DNA from: Mycobacterium kiyosense
GTDB lineage: Bacteria > Actinomycetota > Actinomycetes > Mycobacteriales > Mycobacteriaceae
NCBI GenBank assembly: GCA_021654635.1
Contig: AP025179.1
Coordinates: forward strand, 4,526,001 to 4,590,000
DNA length: 64,000 nt
Direction of reading: 5' to 3'
Shown here in pieces: positions 1-8,717 of the stretch; the first letter of the stretch is position 1; each line of letters starts with the position of its first letter. Both the position numbers and the translations under genes were made by a program. The notes beneath the pieces were generated by a model, which was given only the letters and a program-made list of their open reading frames with translations, was not told the origin of the DNA and did not search any database.

Positions 1-664
1 CGTCGAAGAAAACTTGGTGACTCTTGTCGGGCTGGTTCATCACGGTGCGGATCGGGGTCCAGGAAAGCCCTGGCGAATCCCTGTCGACCATGAACACCGA
101 CAGCCGGCCGCGCCCAGTTGCGTCGTCCAGCATGGTACGGGCAACCACCATCACCAACTCGGCCGACTCCATGCCGGTGATGAACACTTTCTGTCCGTTC
201 AGGACATAGTGGTCGGCTTCACGCCGGGCGGTCGTCGAGATGCGGTGCGCGTTGGAGCCCGCGTCGGGCTCGGTGATTGCGAACGAAAGCCGGATGTCGC
301 CACTGGCGACGCCGGGCAGCCAGCGCGCCTTCTGTTCCTCGTTGGCGCTGCGGTCCAGGATGGTGCCGGTCACCCCGGAGGAGAACAGCATCGACTGCAT
401 CGGACAACCCGCGACCGCCGCCTCATGGACCACGATCGACAGCTCACTGACGCCCAGCCCGCCACCGCCGTACTGCTCGGGCAGGTGCACTCCCAGATAA
501 CCGTTGGCGCCCAATGTCTTCCACAGTTCCGCACAGCTACCACCGTCATCGACTTGTCGCTGGTAGTAGTCCGGCCCGAACGCGGTGACGATACCGCGTA
601 CGGCCTCACGCATCGCGCGATGCTCGACGGTGTCCTCCATGACAGTGTTGGTTTGAACCGCCAT
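1..664 (-). CDS. Acyl-CoA dehydrogenase (FadE-like), 3' end cut by window edge
   Basis: Reading leftward from the ATG at 662-664 gives an open frame of 221 codons that runs off the window. The protein shows the acyl-CoA dehydrogenase N-terminal helical domain (LGVHLPEQYGGGG near residue 60) and the mid-domain FAD/substrate motif SFAITEPDAGSNAH near residue 130. A GGAGG Shine-Dalgarno sequence just upstream supports the start. It closely resembles the acyl-CoA dehydrogenases at 8718-9905 and 11199-12395, so it is probably a third paralogue acting on the acyl-CoA side chain of a lipid. It follows the LLM-class oxidoreductase by 53 bases on the same strand. The catalytic base lies in the missing C-terminal half and cannot be checked. 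Confidence 0.9.
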   Translation of the reverse strand, partial: MAVQTNTVMEDTVEHRAMREAVRGIVTAFGPDYYQRQVDDGGSCAELWKTLGANGYLGVHLPEQYGGGGLGVSELSIVVHEAAVAGCPMQSMLFSSGVTGTILDRSANEEQKARWLPGVASGDIRLSFAITEPDAGSNAHRISTTARREADHYVLNGQKVFITGMESAELVMVVARTMLDDATGRGRLSVFMVDRDSPGLSWTPIRTVMNQPDKSHQVFFD

Positions 665-717
665 CGTCACCCTCCTATTCTCGTTGCCCGGCAGGCCCTT
701 TCGTGCCAGCCTGCACC

Positions 718-1633
718 CTAGAGATCTCTGACGATCGGTAATACGCGACCCGCAAGAGTTTCGACGATCCTGGATCGGTCCTCGGTCGACTTGGCGGCGA
801 CCTGGATCAGCACGGTATCCACTCCCGCCGCGGAGAACTCAGCCAGCCGCTCCACGACTGCATCGGGCCCACCGATGAGCAGGTACCTATCGGCCAGCTT
901 CGAAAAATCCTGGTGGTATGCGGCGCTGACGGTTCGGATACCGGTATCGCGCGCCCACGACGAGTCGGCGTCGACGGCCGTCCAGGCGAACAGCGCCGCC
1001 GACACGGAGTCCGCACTGCGCTCATGTCGTGCGGCCGCGGTCCGGACCGCCGCCAATCCGCTCCGCACCTGTCCGGGGTCGACCATATAGGGCATCCACA
1101 CATCGGCGTATCGGCCGGCGCGGCGAAGGGCACCATTCTTCCGGCCCCCCCAGCCAGATCGGTAAACCGCTGGACCGAAGCGGCGGCGGGTCCAATGCGA
1201 CCTCGGAAAGCGTCGCATAGCTGCCCTCGTACGTCGCCGATCCGCCGGCGAAGAGCCTGCGGATGACCTCCAGGCCTTCGTCGAGGCGCCGGAATCGGGT
1301 GCGTGGATCGATACCCGCCGCGGCGAACTCGGGCGGGTATTCGCCGCCCGCGCCAACTCCCAACTCGAATCGGCCGCCCGAGATGCGGTCGATGACGCTC
1401 GCCATCTTGGCCACCATGGCCGCGGGGTATAGGGGCAACAGCGCGATCGACGTCACCAGGCGGATGCGTGACGTGACCGCCGCCGCGGCGGCCAGCATCG
1501 CGAACGAATTCGGTGTGGGTCCGTGAAAGAACAGGTGCTCACCACAGCCGAGATAGTCGAAGCCGAGCGTTTCGGCACGACGCGCCTCGGCCACGACCGT
1601 TTCCGGATCGTCGACGGTGATTCCAACTTTCAC
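718..1633 (-). pseudogene. LLM-class (luciferase-like, F420/FMN) oxidoreductase, frameshifted as sequenced
   Basis: The N-terminal part (from ATG at 1633) reads as a luciferase-like monooxygenase barrel: it begins MKVGITVDDPE and continues through GFDYLGCGEH, SGGRFELGVGAG and LPIWLGG. The C-terminal part (RKNGALRRAGRYADVWMPY, then the IGGPDAVVERLAEF region) lies in another frame. The break is a run of seven C at 1145-1151; removing one restores a continuous protein of 304 residues, normal for the family. Members use F420 or FMN to oxidise or reduce carbonyls and alcohols in the cytoplasm; the substrate is unknown. It is divergent from the aldehyde dehydrogenase at 1801 and could share its promoter region. 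I think the shift is a sequencing error, but a real mutation is possible. Confidence 0.85.
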
Positions 1634-1800
1634 CCTGACCGCGTCCTTTCGTCCCGCCTCCGGACCGTCGAGCCGTCGTTCCAGGAACGATCGTTATCGC
1701 AATCTCTACGATAGAGACGGTAACATTCGCTGGATTCTGCAGTACTCATACCTGCATACTCGAACTCGATTGCGAACGATTGTTATCCCCAGGAGGCCCC
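1634..1800. promoter_or_regulatory. Divergent promoter region with repeated AACGATYGTTATC sites
   Basis: This intergenic stretch separates the LLM oxidoreductase (leftward) from the aldehyde dehydrogenase (rightward). It holds the perfect 10-bp palindrome AACGATCGTT at 1686-1695 and a near copy AACGATTGTT at 1775-1784. The copies are followed by TATC in both cases, so they form a 13-base direct repeat with one mismatch. Between them, TCTCTA-CGA-TAGAGA at 1703-1717 is a second inverted repeat. Sites like these are typical of TetR-family operators. The second copy sits just before the CAGGAGG ribosome binding site of the aldehyde dehydrogenase. Confidence 0.5.
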
Positions 1801-3360
1801 GTGACCGCCCTGTCCACCAGCGAGACCGGCGGCCCGATTCCGGCCCGGTCGGAGATCGACGTACTCTCCCCGGCCGATGGGCGTCTGGTGGGCAAGGTGG
1901 CGGACATGAGCGCCCCCGAGGTCGAAGCAGTCGCGCACCGGCTGCGGGGAGCCCAGCCGGCGTGGGCGGCGATCGGCTTCACCGGCCGCCGCATCTGGCT
2001 CGAGCGCTTCCGAGACTGGATCCTGGACAACGAAGACCGGCTGCTGCGCCTCGTGCAGGACGAGACCGGCAAGACCTGGGGGGACCTGCCGATCGGCGAG
2101 ATCGTCGCGTCGGTGGATGTGCTCAACTACTGGGCACGCAACGCCGAGAGGTTCCTGGCGCCCCAGAAAGCCAGGCCGCACAACGTGATGATGGCGACCA
2201 AGCGAATGCGGGTCACATATCAGCCGTATCAGCTGGTCGGTTCGATCACGCCGTGGAACGCCCAGCTCGCAATGCAAATGCTCGACATCCCCGCCGCACT
2301 GATGGCCGGCTGCGCCGTCCTCACCAAAGCCTCCGAGGTGACGCCGCTGGCCTGGGCCGCGACGGTGAAGGGCTGGAAGGAGATCGGCGCTCCAGATGTC
2401 CTCGACGCGGTGACCGGGCGCGGTCCCGCCGGCGCCGCCGTCGTCGACAACGTGGACATGATCCAGTTCACCGGCAGCGTCGGTACCGGCCGGCGGATCG
2501 GAATCCGCGCCGCCGAACGGATGATCCCGTGTTGCCTGGAGTTGGGCGGCAAGGACGCGATGATCGTGCTGGCCGACGCCGACCTCGATCGCGCGGCCAA
2601 GGCCGCGGTTTGGGGTGGCTTCTACAACGCCGGCCAGATCTGCGTGTCGGTCGAGCGCGTGTACGTCGAAGCTCCCGTCTATGACGAGTTCGTCGGCAAG
2701 GTCGTCGATCTGACCAGGAAACTTCGCGTTGGCACCGATGCTCCCGGCAGTTACGACGCCGACGTCGGCGCCGTCGCCACGCCCCAGCAGCTGTCCATCA
2801 TCGAACGCCACGTTGCCGATGCGGTAGCCAAGGGGGCTACGGTCGCCGTCGGTGGTCACCGGGTGCCCGGTCCAGGTTTGTTTCATCAACCCACCGTGCT
2901 GCTCGATGTCGACGAGTCGATGGCCTGCATGGCCGAAGAGACATTCGGGCCGACCCTGCCGATCGTCAAAGTGGCCGATGCCGACGAAGCCGTGCGACGC
3001 ACCAACGACTCGGATTTCGGGCTTGCCGCCAGCGTGTTCACCCGCAACCATGCCAACGGCCGGGCGATCGCCGCGCGGATCGATTCCGGCTCGGTCAACG
3101 TCAACAACGTCATGACCAACGTCTTCCAGCTACCGGTGCCGTTCGGCGGCCGGCGCAACTCCGGCCTAGGCGCCCGGCACGGTGGCGCCGAGGGAATTCG
3201 CAAGTACTGCTGGGCTAAGTCGGTCATCGAAGAGCGGTTCAACCTGCCGACTGAAATCTATTGGTACCCAACGAAAGCACGCCGAATTCGGTTGATGACA
3301 CGGGCGGCTCGTTTGCTCTCCGCGGGAGATTGGCGCCGCCGGCTCCGGCTACGTCGGTAG
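1801..3360 (+). CDS. Aldehyde dehydrogenase family protein
   Basis: NAD(P)-dependent oxidation of an aldehyde to an acid is expected. The 519-residue protein has the family's ELGGKDAM segment with the general-base Glu near residue 247 and NAGQICVSVER with the catalytic Cys near residue 281. The GTG start at 1801 is chosen because CAGGAGG precedes it by four bases. It is a close paralogue of the enzyme at 60254-61816. Both share an unusual basic C-terminal tail ending in W-R-R-R-L, which could be a membrane or partner contact. It is divergently transcribed from the LLM oxidoreductase, and a TetR gene follows 112 bases downstream. The substrate is unknown; a long-chain or terpenoid aldehyde would fit the P450-rich context. 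Confidence 0.93.
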   Translation: MTALSTSETGGPIPARSEIDVLSPADGRLVGKVADMSAPEVEAVAHRLRGAQPAWAAIGFTGRRIWLERFRDWILDNEDRLLRLVQDETGKTWGDLPIGEIVASVDVLNYWARNAERFLAPQKARPHNVMMATKRMRVTYQPYQLVGSITPWNAQLAMQMLDIPAALMAGCAVLTKASEVTPLAWAATVKGWKEIGAPDVLDAVTGRGPAGAAVVDNVDMIQFTGSVGTGRRIGIRAAERMIPCCLELGGKDAMIVLADADLDRAAKAAVWGGFYNAGQICVSVERVYVEAPVYDEFVGKVVDLTRKLRVGTDAPGSYDADVGAVATPQQLSIIERHVADAVAKGATVAVGGHRVPGPGLFHQPTVLLDVDESMACMAEETFGPTLPIVKVADADEAVRRTNDSDFGLAASVFTRNHANGRAIAARIDSGSVNVNNVMTNVFQLPVPFGGRRNSGLGARHGGAEGIRKYCWAKSVIEERFNLPTEIYWYPTKARRIRLMTRAARLLSAGDWRRRLRLRR

Positions 3361-3373
3361 CCTTCATCGGAGG

Positions 3374-3433
3374 CCTCATCGTCGGCCCAGAACGTCTCGG
3401 TTGCGAGATGGAAACCCGATCTCCACGATGAGG
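3374..3433. promoter_or_regulatory. Inverted repeats upstream of TetR gene
   Basis: CCTCATCGT (3374-3382) is the exact reverse complement of ACGATGAGG (3425-3433). Between them lies a smaller hairpin TCTCG-GTTG-CGAGA (3395-3408). The set precedes the TetR gene at 3473 and could be its promoter/operator or a structured leader; it could also contribute to termination of the aldehyde dehydrogenase transcript. Confidence 0.35.
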
Positions 3434-3472
3434 TCCTATCGAAACCCCGCCCGTGTGCGAGACGATCCCTGC

Positions 3473-4129
3473 ATGGCCACAACGAACCAGGCGAACCACC
3501 AGACCCGCACCCGGCGCCGCTCGACCGACCTGCGGGCGATGGTGGTGCAGGCCGCCGAGTATTCGTTCAGCCAACTGGGCTACAAGGGCGCCACGATGGC
3601 AGGCATCGCGGATCGGGCCGGGGTCACCCGATCGGTACTGACCCGTCATTTCGCCACCAAGGCAGAGCTGTTCGCCGAGGTGATGACGAAGCCTCTGCTG
3701 CAGTTCATCGACGAGTGGACCCAGCGGTGGACCGGCAGACTCGACGGGCAGCCCACCGAGCCCGAGTTGGTCCACGAGTTCGTCTCCGACCTGTACCGCA
3801 ACAGCCGTGCCCATGTCGGCGCGCTGCGGCTGTTGATGTTCTCCGATGAACACCTGGAACCCGCAGTCCGGCAACAGGTCTGGCAGAAGCTTAATCAGGG
3901 TCTAACCGCCGTGCTGGACATTGCGGACCGCGAGATCGGTTCGCACGGCTATCCCACCCGCCACGTCGACGTGACCGTGCGGGCGATCATCAGCATGGTG
4001 ATGGGCTACGTGACGCTGGACCCCGCGCTGTTGCGCACGGCCACCACCGACGAGGACGAACTGGTAACACATCTGGCTTCACTGATCCTGTACGGCCTCG
4101 CGCTCCAGCCGAGTTCTCCGGGCACCTAA
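3473..4129 (+). CDS. TetR-family transcriptional regulator
   Basis: A 218-residue protein with the N-terminal TetR helix-turn-helix: AAEYSFSQLGYKGATMAGIA, then RAGVTRSVLTRHFATKAELF at about residues 47-66. The C-terminal ligand domain is not recognisable further. I start at the ATG at 3473 (MATTNQANHQ), which leaves a usual short basic N-terminus. Its stop codon abuts a perfect 20-bp palindrome (4128-4147) in front of the Rieske oxygenase gene, so it most probably represses that gene and is relieved by a substrate-like ligand. Confidence 0.9.
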   Translation: MATTNQANHQTRTRRRSTDLRAMVVQAAEYSFSQLGYKGATMAGIADRAGVTRSVLTRHFATKAELFAEVMTKPLLQFIDEWTQRWTGRLDGQPTEPELVHEFVSDLYRNSRAHVGALRLLMFSDEHLEPAVRQQVWQKLNQGLTAVLDIADREIGSHGYPTRHVDVTVRAIISMVMGYVTLDPALLRTATTDEDELVTHLASLILYGLALQPSSPGT

Positions 4130-4147
4130 GGGACAATATTGTCCCTT
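4128..4147. promoter_or_regulatory. Perfect 20-bp palindromic operator overlapping a -35 box
   Basis: AAGGGACAATATTGTCCCTT equals its own reverse complement with no spacer. Its last two bases are the first two of TTGACA (4146-4151), a consensus -35 element for the Rieske oxygenase promoter, so a bound repressor would block RNA polymerase. The adjacent TetR gene is the obvious regulator. A terminator role is less likely because there is no loop and no T tract. Confidence 0.7.
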
Positions 4148-4235
4148 GACAATCTGCAGGCGCGCGCTCCACACTGAGGTCGAATCGGCGGCCCCGCTAA
4201 GTGTTGCCGCCGACATGATCAACGAGGAGTGCGAG

Positions 4236-5540
4236 ATGACCACCGACATCGTTTCGGATGTGACGCCAACCGATGGCGGCCGCGGCACTCATACCGGAGT
4301 ACGGAGCCGCCCGCAGGGACCTATCACCAAAAGTGTTCTCAACCCGCAATACCCGATGTCGTACTGGCAGATCGCCTTCTCCGAAGACGTTGCCAAAGAG
4401 TCGGTCATTCCGCTGCGAATTCTCGAACGCGACGTGGTCCTATGGCGGGACGCGGGAGGGGTGCTGCACTGCGCGGCTGCCCACTGCCTCCATTTGGGCG
4501 CCCACCTCGGCTACGGCGGCGAAGTGGTCGACAACACGTTGCGCTGCCCCTTTCACGCCTGGCGCTACAACGCCGATGGCAAAGTCGTGCACGTCCCGGG
4601 CCTCACCGAAGCGCCGAAGACGAAAGCGTGTCTGCCGACATATCGTGTGATCGAGCGCTATGGCACCGTTTTCTTGTGGAACGGGCCCAAACCACCCGAC
4701 CACGAACTGCCCGACTTTCTCGCCGACGAAGGCATCGACGAGCACTCGATCATTTTCGAGCATGTTCGCTACAAGTTGCCTTTCCCGGCGAAGTGGTTCG
4801 TCGAGAATCTGCCCGACTCAGCACATTTCGCGGGCCTGCATCGACTGGGATCGTGGGGTGACACCGAGATCATTTCGAAGTCGGACACCAGGCTCGAATA
4901 CATCTGCCATTTCTACGGCCGGGCGCCCTACGTCGGCTGGGAGGATCTCAAGCGCAGCTACCGGCGCGGCGAAATGTGGGGGGTGTCCGACGCCGCCGGT
5001 GGGGACTTCCATGCCACGACGTACGGTGGTGGCCTGCACCTGATCGACCTAACCGCCTCGCCGCCGGAGCTGGTGGAAAGCCGCGCCAAGGTGACCGCGC
5101 GTCTACCGCGGGCCGTCATCGCGCTCACCGAGAAAGTCAACGAGCTCAGCGACAGCGCACGGCTGATTCTCAGCTTCACGCCGGTCGAGGCCGACAGTCA
5201 CATCGTTTACCTGACGATGATCGTCCCCAAAATCACGAACCCGGCATTGCGCGTGCTCGGCCGCCCGATCGTGCGGTCGCTGCTGGTGCGACGCAACTGG
5301 TTTGCGATCATGCAGGACACCGCGTTGATGATCCATCGGCAGGAGCCCGAACACCCCGCGTACAACAAGTTCGACCGCGGCCTGGTGAAGTTCCGGCGAT
5401 TCTGGGATAGCCGGCTGCTCGATCGCGGCCTCTGGGCCGGCGACAACGTGCACAGCGCCGGCGCCCGGGCGGGCTGCGACTGGCCGGACGACCCCACCAG
5501 GGTGACCACCGGCAATGGCTCGGCCGGCGGTGTGCGGTGA
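4236..5540 (+). CDS. Rieske non-haem iron oxygenase (KshA/cholesterol-desaturase-like)
   Basis: The protein (434 residues) carries the Rieske [2Fe-2S] ligands C84-x-H86 and C104-x2-H107 with the usual 17-residue gap, and the mononuclear iron motif N191-x2-D194-x2-H197-x4-H202 in the catalytic domain. Such terminal oxygenases hydroxylate or desaturate ring substrates using electrons from a reductase. The overall arrangement resembles steroid ring oxygenases (KshA, Neverland/DAF-36 type), but it is longer than KshA and the substrate cannot be read from the sequence. The ATG at 4236 is chosen because GAGGAG lies six bases upstream. No reductase gene is adjacent. It overlaps the small gene that follows by a GTGA junction and is probably controlled by the palindrome at 4128. 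Confidence 0.9.
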   Translation: MTTDIVSDVTPTDGGRGTHTGVRSRPQGPITKSVLNPQYPMSYWQIAFSEDVAKESVIPLRILERDVVLWRDAGGVLHCAAAHCLHLGAHLGYGGEVVDNTLRCPFHAWRYNADGKVVHVPGLTEAPKTKACLPTYRVIERYGTVFLWNGPKPPDHELPDFLADEGIDEHSIIFEHVRYKLPFPAKWFVENLPDSAHFAGLHRLGSWGDTEIISKSDTRLEYICHFYGRAPYVGWEDLKRSYRRGEMWGVSDAAGGDFHATTYGGGLHLIDLTASPPELVESRAKVTARLPRAVIALTEKVNELSDSARLILSFTPVEADSHIVYLTMIVPKITNPALRVLGRPIVRSLLVRRNWFAIMQDTALMIHRQEPEHPAYNKFDRGLVKFRRFWDSRLLDRGLWAGDNVHSAGARAGCDWPDDPTRVTTGNGSAGGVR

Positions 5541-5713
5541 GCCGCGACGCCGTCGCCAAGCTCGCTGTCCCGTTGGCGACGGGCCTCGCCGGTTGGCAGG
5601 TGTACCGCCGGCACCGCCGCCGTCAGCTGGCGTTGATGCCCAAGGGAATCAACGCGGCACACGGGATCACGATGCGCAGCACCATCAAAGCGGCGCGGCC
5701 GACCGCCCGCTGA
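5537..5713 (+). CDS. Small basic protein translationally coupled to the Rieske oxygenase
   Basis: The GTG at 5537 overlaps the Rieske stop codon (GTGA) and opens 58 codons ending in TGA at 5711. The product starts VSRDAVAKLAVPLATGLAGW, a short hydrophobic stretch, followed by a very basic segment (YRRHRRRQ) and an Arg/Lys-rich tail. It could be a small membrane-associated accessory of the oxygenase. I do not recognise a family. The overlap and uninterrupted frame argue for a real gene, but it is short enough to be chance. Confidence 0.45.
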   Translation: MSRDAVAKLAVPLATGLAGWQVYRRHRRRQLALMPKGINAAHGITMRSTIKAARPTAR

Positions 5714-5998
5714 GCGGTTTCGAGGTCACCGGCATGTCCGCGACGTATTCACCCGCGTTATGGACGAGCTGCCGGGGTAATTAACATCTTCCTCAGAACG
5801 AGCGACCGTTCACGCTGAGTTGGTAGGGCACGGGATAGCACGTCCAATTGCCTTATTCTGTCTCACGCGGCTTGTCGGTGGCCAACGTCGACAACCCTTG
5901 GACCGATGGTGAACGTACGTTGTCCATGACAGAGCATTAACGCGTACAGCAGGATAGCTCCAGAGTCACGCCACGAGCCGACAGGAGGGAGCCCTGAT
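5714..5998. promoter_or_regulatory. Intergenic region before the PucR-type regulator
   Basis: This 285-base stretch carries no convincing gene. The imperfect palindrome GAACG-AGCGAC-CGTTC (5796-5811) is the only clear dyad and could be an operator. An AGGAGG sequence at 5983-5988 is the ribosome binding site of the next gene. Confidence 0.35.
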
Positions 5999-7261
5999 AT
6001 GGACGCAGGACGTCCGTGGGTGACCGGGCCTACGGCAGCGCCGGTTCCCACCGATCCGGCCGAATGGATCACCTGGTTCGCTGAATCGGCTGACCCGGAA
6101 CGGCTTGCGGAGTTCGTCGCCCAGGCCGTCGACGCGGCAGCGGCGGGCACACCCGAGATCGCATCTGATCCTGCACTGCGAAGTGATCTGCTGGCAATGG
6201 CCTCGGACAGCTTGAACTCTTTCCTGCGACTTCTCGCCACCGGCGGATCGGAGGCCGCCCACGTTCCGCCGGCCGGAGCCGCGTTCGCCCGGACGCTGGC
6301 GCGCCGCGGGCTCGATGTGGCGGTGCTGCTGAAGCTCTATCGCCTTGGGCAGTCATTCTTTTGGCGAGTCACGATGGAAGAGTCAGAACGCTTCATCGCC
6401 GACCCGGTCCTGCGTAACCGGGTGCTCACGCTGATGTGGGAGCGGCTGAACCTGTGGCTGGAATTCCTGCTCGACAAGTTGTCAACGGCCTACGACGAGG
6501 AACGCAGGCACTGGCTGCAGGGGGCTTCCGCCCGACGATCGCAGACCATCCAAACCATCGTGGCCGGCACCGAAGTCGACAGTGACCGGGCCAGCCGCCA
6601 ACTCGGATACGAGCTGCGGCGCTGCCACACCGCGATGATCCTGTGGACGGACGTGTCCGCACCGCAAGAAGAGTCGATTCCCCGGCTCGAGCGACTCGCG
6701 CAGATGGTGGCGCGCACGTTGGGATCATCGCCGGCGCTGACGATGCCGGCCGGATCGAGAGAAATCTACGCGTGGATCGGTATGGCCGACCCGCTCGACG
6801 CGCGCCAAGCCGGACATGCGGTTCCCGTACGGGGGCACGATCGGGTGGCGATCGGCCGGAGCGGTCGCCATGTCACCGGTTTTCGCCAAAGTCATCTCGA
6901 GGCGCTGGCCGCCCAACGCATCGCGCTCGCCGATCCGCGGCAGCCGGCGTGCACGAGCTACGACGACGTGGAGGTCGTCTCGCTGTTGTCGCGCGATGAG
7001 CGGGCAATGCGGGCACTCATCGCTCACGAGTTGGCCGGGCTGGGCACCGATCACCCGGGACTCGATGTGCTGCGCGCCACCGCGCTGGCGTATTTGTGCT
7101 CTGGCAGCGCCACGGCCGCGGCACGCCAGCTCGGCACCCACAAGAACACTATTCGCCACCGGCTGGAGCGCATCGAACAGCTGATCGGCCATCCCATCGA
7201 CGAACGCCGGCTCCAGCTGCAACTTGCGCTGATGCTCACCGAGATCTTCGGCGCCACCTGA
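5999..7261 (+). CDS. PucR/CdaR-type helix-turn-helix transcriptional regulator
   Basis: A 420-residue cytoplasmic regulator. The C-terminus has the PucR-type HTH: ATALAYLCSGSATAAARQL, then GTHKNTIRHRLERIEQLIG at roughly residues 360-397. The N-terminal two thirds is a helical, ligand-sensing-like region without a named motif that I recognise. The ATG at 5999 is supported by AGGAGG ten bases upstream. In actinobacteria such proteins activate adjacent catabolic genes; here the P450/acyl-CoA dehydrogenase pair starts 183 bases downstream, so it is the likely target. A dyad (TGTCC-TGCT-GGACA, 7296-7309) lies between them. Confidence 0.88.
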   Translation: MDAGRPWVTGPTAAPVPTDPAEWITWFAESADPERLAEFVAQAVDAAAAGTPEIASDPALRSDLLAMASDSLNSFLRLLATGGSEAAHVPPAGAAFARTLARRGLDVAVLLKLYRLGQSFFWRVTMEESERFIADPVLRNRVLTLMWERLNLWLEFLLDKLSTAYDEERRHWLQGASARRSQTIQTIVAGTEVDSDRASRQLGYELRRCHTAMILWTDVSAPQEESIPRLERLAQMVARTLGSSPALTMPAGSREIYAWIGMADPLDARQAGHAVPVRGHDRVAIGRSGRHVTGFRQSHLEALAAQRIALADPRQPACTSYDDVEVVSLLSRDERAMRALIAHELAGLGTDHPGLDVLRATALAYLCSGSATAAARQLGTHKNTIRHRLERIEQLIGHPIDERRLQLQLALMLTEIFGAT

Positions 7262-7295
7262 GCGAGACCACAGAGCACATTCGGAACGTCGAAAT

Positions 7296-7309
7296 TGTCC
7301 TGCTGGACA
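7296..7309. promoter_or_regulatory. Inverted repeat between PucR-type gene and P450 gene
   Basis: TGTCC-TGCT-GGACA forms a 5-bp stem with a 4-base loop 136 bases before the P450 start. It may be the binding site of the upstream regulator or a weak terminator. The half-site TTGTCC also occurs in the 4128 palindrome. Confidence 0.3.
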
Positions 7310-7444
7310 CAAGACATGTGGTTGCGCGCAGAACCACCATCAGGACATGCATTCAGAAGCCGACGTCGCACCAGCGGTCCTCAGCCCGCTTGACCTGGTG
7401 GTGGAGCACCCCTTCCCCTGGGACCGAGTGCTGGAACGGTCATC

Positions 7445-8662
7445 ATGACCTTCGACGTCCTGAGTCCCGAGGTGTACGCCAAGGGCGACCCCGCGCAGAA
7501 CGGGCTGCCCCTGGACGCGATGGACCGCATGCGCGTGGAAGCACCGTGCTACCGGCAGCGGCTTGACGACCCGATGATGGTCAACGAAATCTGGGTCCTC
7601 ACCCGCCATGAAGACATCGATCGGGTCAGCCGCGACCCAGCCACGTTCTCGTCGAGACGGGGCCTCACCGCACGGCTATGGACACCGTTCGAGACCGAAC
7701 TAGGTGGCAAACCCGCCATGATCGGCCTGGACGGGCAAGATCATCTGCGCAACCGGCGGGTGGTCACCAAGGCCTTCACTCCCAATGTGGTCAAACACTT
7801 CGAAGCCGAGTTCCGTGTGATGTGCCGGCGGATCGTCAAAAAGGCGCTGCAGAAAGGAACATTCAACTTCGTCGAGGAGATCGCGGTGGAAATGCCGCTG
7901 CACGCGATCTGTGAGTTGATGGGGGTTCCGGAAAAGGATCGGCGCACCTTCCTGTCGTGGGTGAATGCCTATGCGGTGCCGACCGACCCCGACTACGCCC
8001 CGTCGCCCGAGGCAGCGCTCGGCGCGGTCGCCGCAATCTGGCAGTACGCACTCGAACTCGCCGAGCACCGGCGAACGCAACCCGGCGAGGACTTGATGTC
8101 GAAGATTGTGCGGGCACGCGACGAGGAAACGCTCGATGACGACGAACTACAGGGTCTCGTGCTGCTACTCGCGGGCGGAGGGGCCGACACCACCCGTAAC
8201 GCTTTCTCGCACGGGATGCACGCTCTGATCCGCAACCCCGAGCAGATGGCATGGCTGCGCGAACGTGCCGACGACATCCCGCTCAGCGCCGTCCAGGAAA
8301 TCGTCCGGTGGGCGACGCCGGTAATCCACATCGCGCGGACGGCGACGACGGACACCGAGATCGCGGGGCAGCCCGTCGCGGCTGGTGAGCGAGTCGCAAT
8401 GCTCTTGCCGGGTGCCAACTTCGACCCAACCGTTATCGAAGACCCGCGCACGTTCGACCTGTCCCGCGAACCGAACCGCCACCTCTCGTTCGGGATGGGA
8501 CCACACGCCTGCATCGGCCGACACATTGCCGCGCTGGAAATAAAATTACTGTTCGAAGAACTGCTCAGGGAGACCGCGGTGATCGAGATGGCCGGCGAGA
8601 TCGGTTATGTCCGTGACAATTTCCTGCGCGGCGTGCACAGCCTCCCCATCAAAGTCAGCTAG
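7445..8662 (+). CDS. Cytochrome P450
   Basis: A soluble bacterial P450 of 405 residues, which would hydroxylate a lipophilic substrate using ferredoxin-delivered electrons. It shows the I-helix GGGADTTRNA (acid-alcohol pair D-T), the K-helix E-x2-R (EIVRWATP) and the haem-binding loop FGMGPHACIGRH with the axial Cys at about residue 356. It is a paralogue of the P450 at 9932-11170, most obviously in the shared N-terminal Y-A-x-G-D-P-x3-G-L-P-L segment. The acyl-CoA dehydrogenase at 8718 follows 55 bases downstream, probably in one operon, which suggests that the P450 oxidises a molecule whose side chain is also degraded. Confidence 0.95.
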   Translation: MTFDVLSPEVYAKGDPAQNGLPLDAMDRMRVEAPCYRQRLDDPMMVNEIWVLTRHEDIDRVSRDPATFSSRRGLTARLWTPFETELGGKPAMIGLDGQDHLRNRRVVTKAFTPNVVKHFEAEFRVMCRRIVKKALQKGTFNFVEEIAVEMPLHAICELMGVPEKDRRTFLSWVNAYAVPTDPDYAPSPEAALGAVAAIWQYALELAEHRRTQPGEDLMSKIVRARDEETLDDDELQGLVLLLAGGGADTTRNAFSHGMHALIRNPEQMAWLRERADDIPLSAVQEIVRWATPVIHIARTATTDTEIAGQPVAAGERVAMLLPGANFDPTVIEDPRTFDLSREPNRHLSFGMGPHACIGRHIAALEIKLLFEELLRETAVIEMAGEIGYVRDNFLRGVHSLPIKVS

Positions 8663-8717
8663 CACTTCCCTGCAGAGCGACAACCCTTTTGCAACTTTAC
8701 GGAAGGACCAAGCCAAC

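Noticed and set aside
1617..3051. Long open frames in other phases and on the opposite strand of the aldehyde dehydrogenase gene
   Set aside because: They give Arg/Gly-rich, low-complexity proteins with no family motifs, as expected from high-GC third codon positions; the aldehyde dehydrogenase frame has clear catalytic motifs.
4128..4147. The 20-bp palindrome as a transcription terminator of the TetR gene
   Set aside because: It has no loop or T tract and runs into a -35 box, so an operator is more likely.
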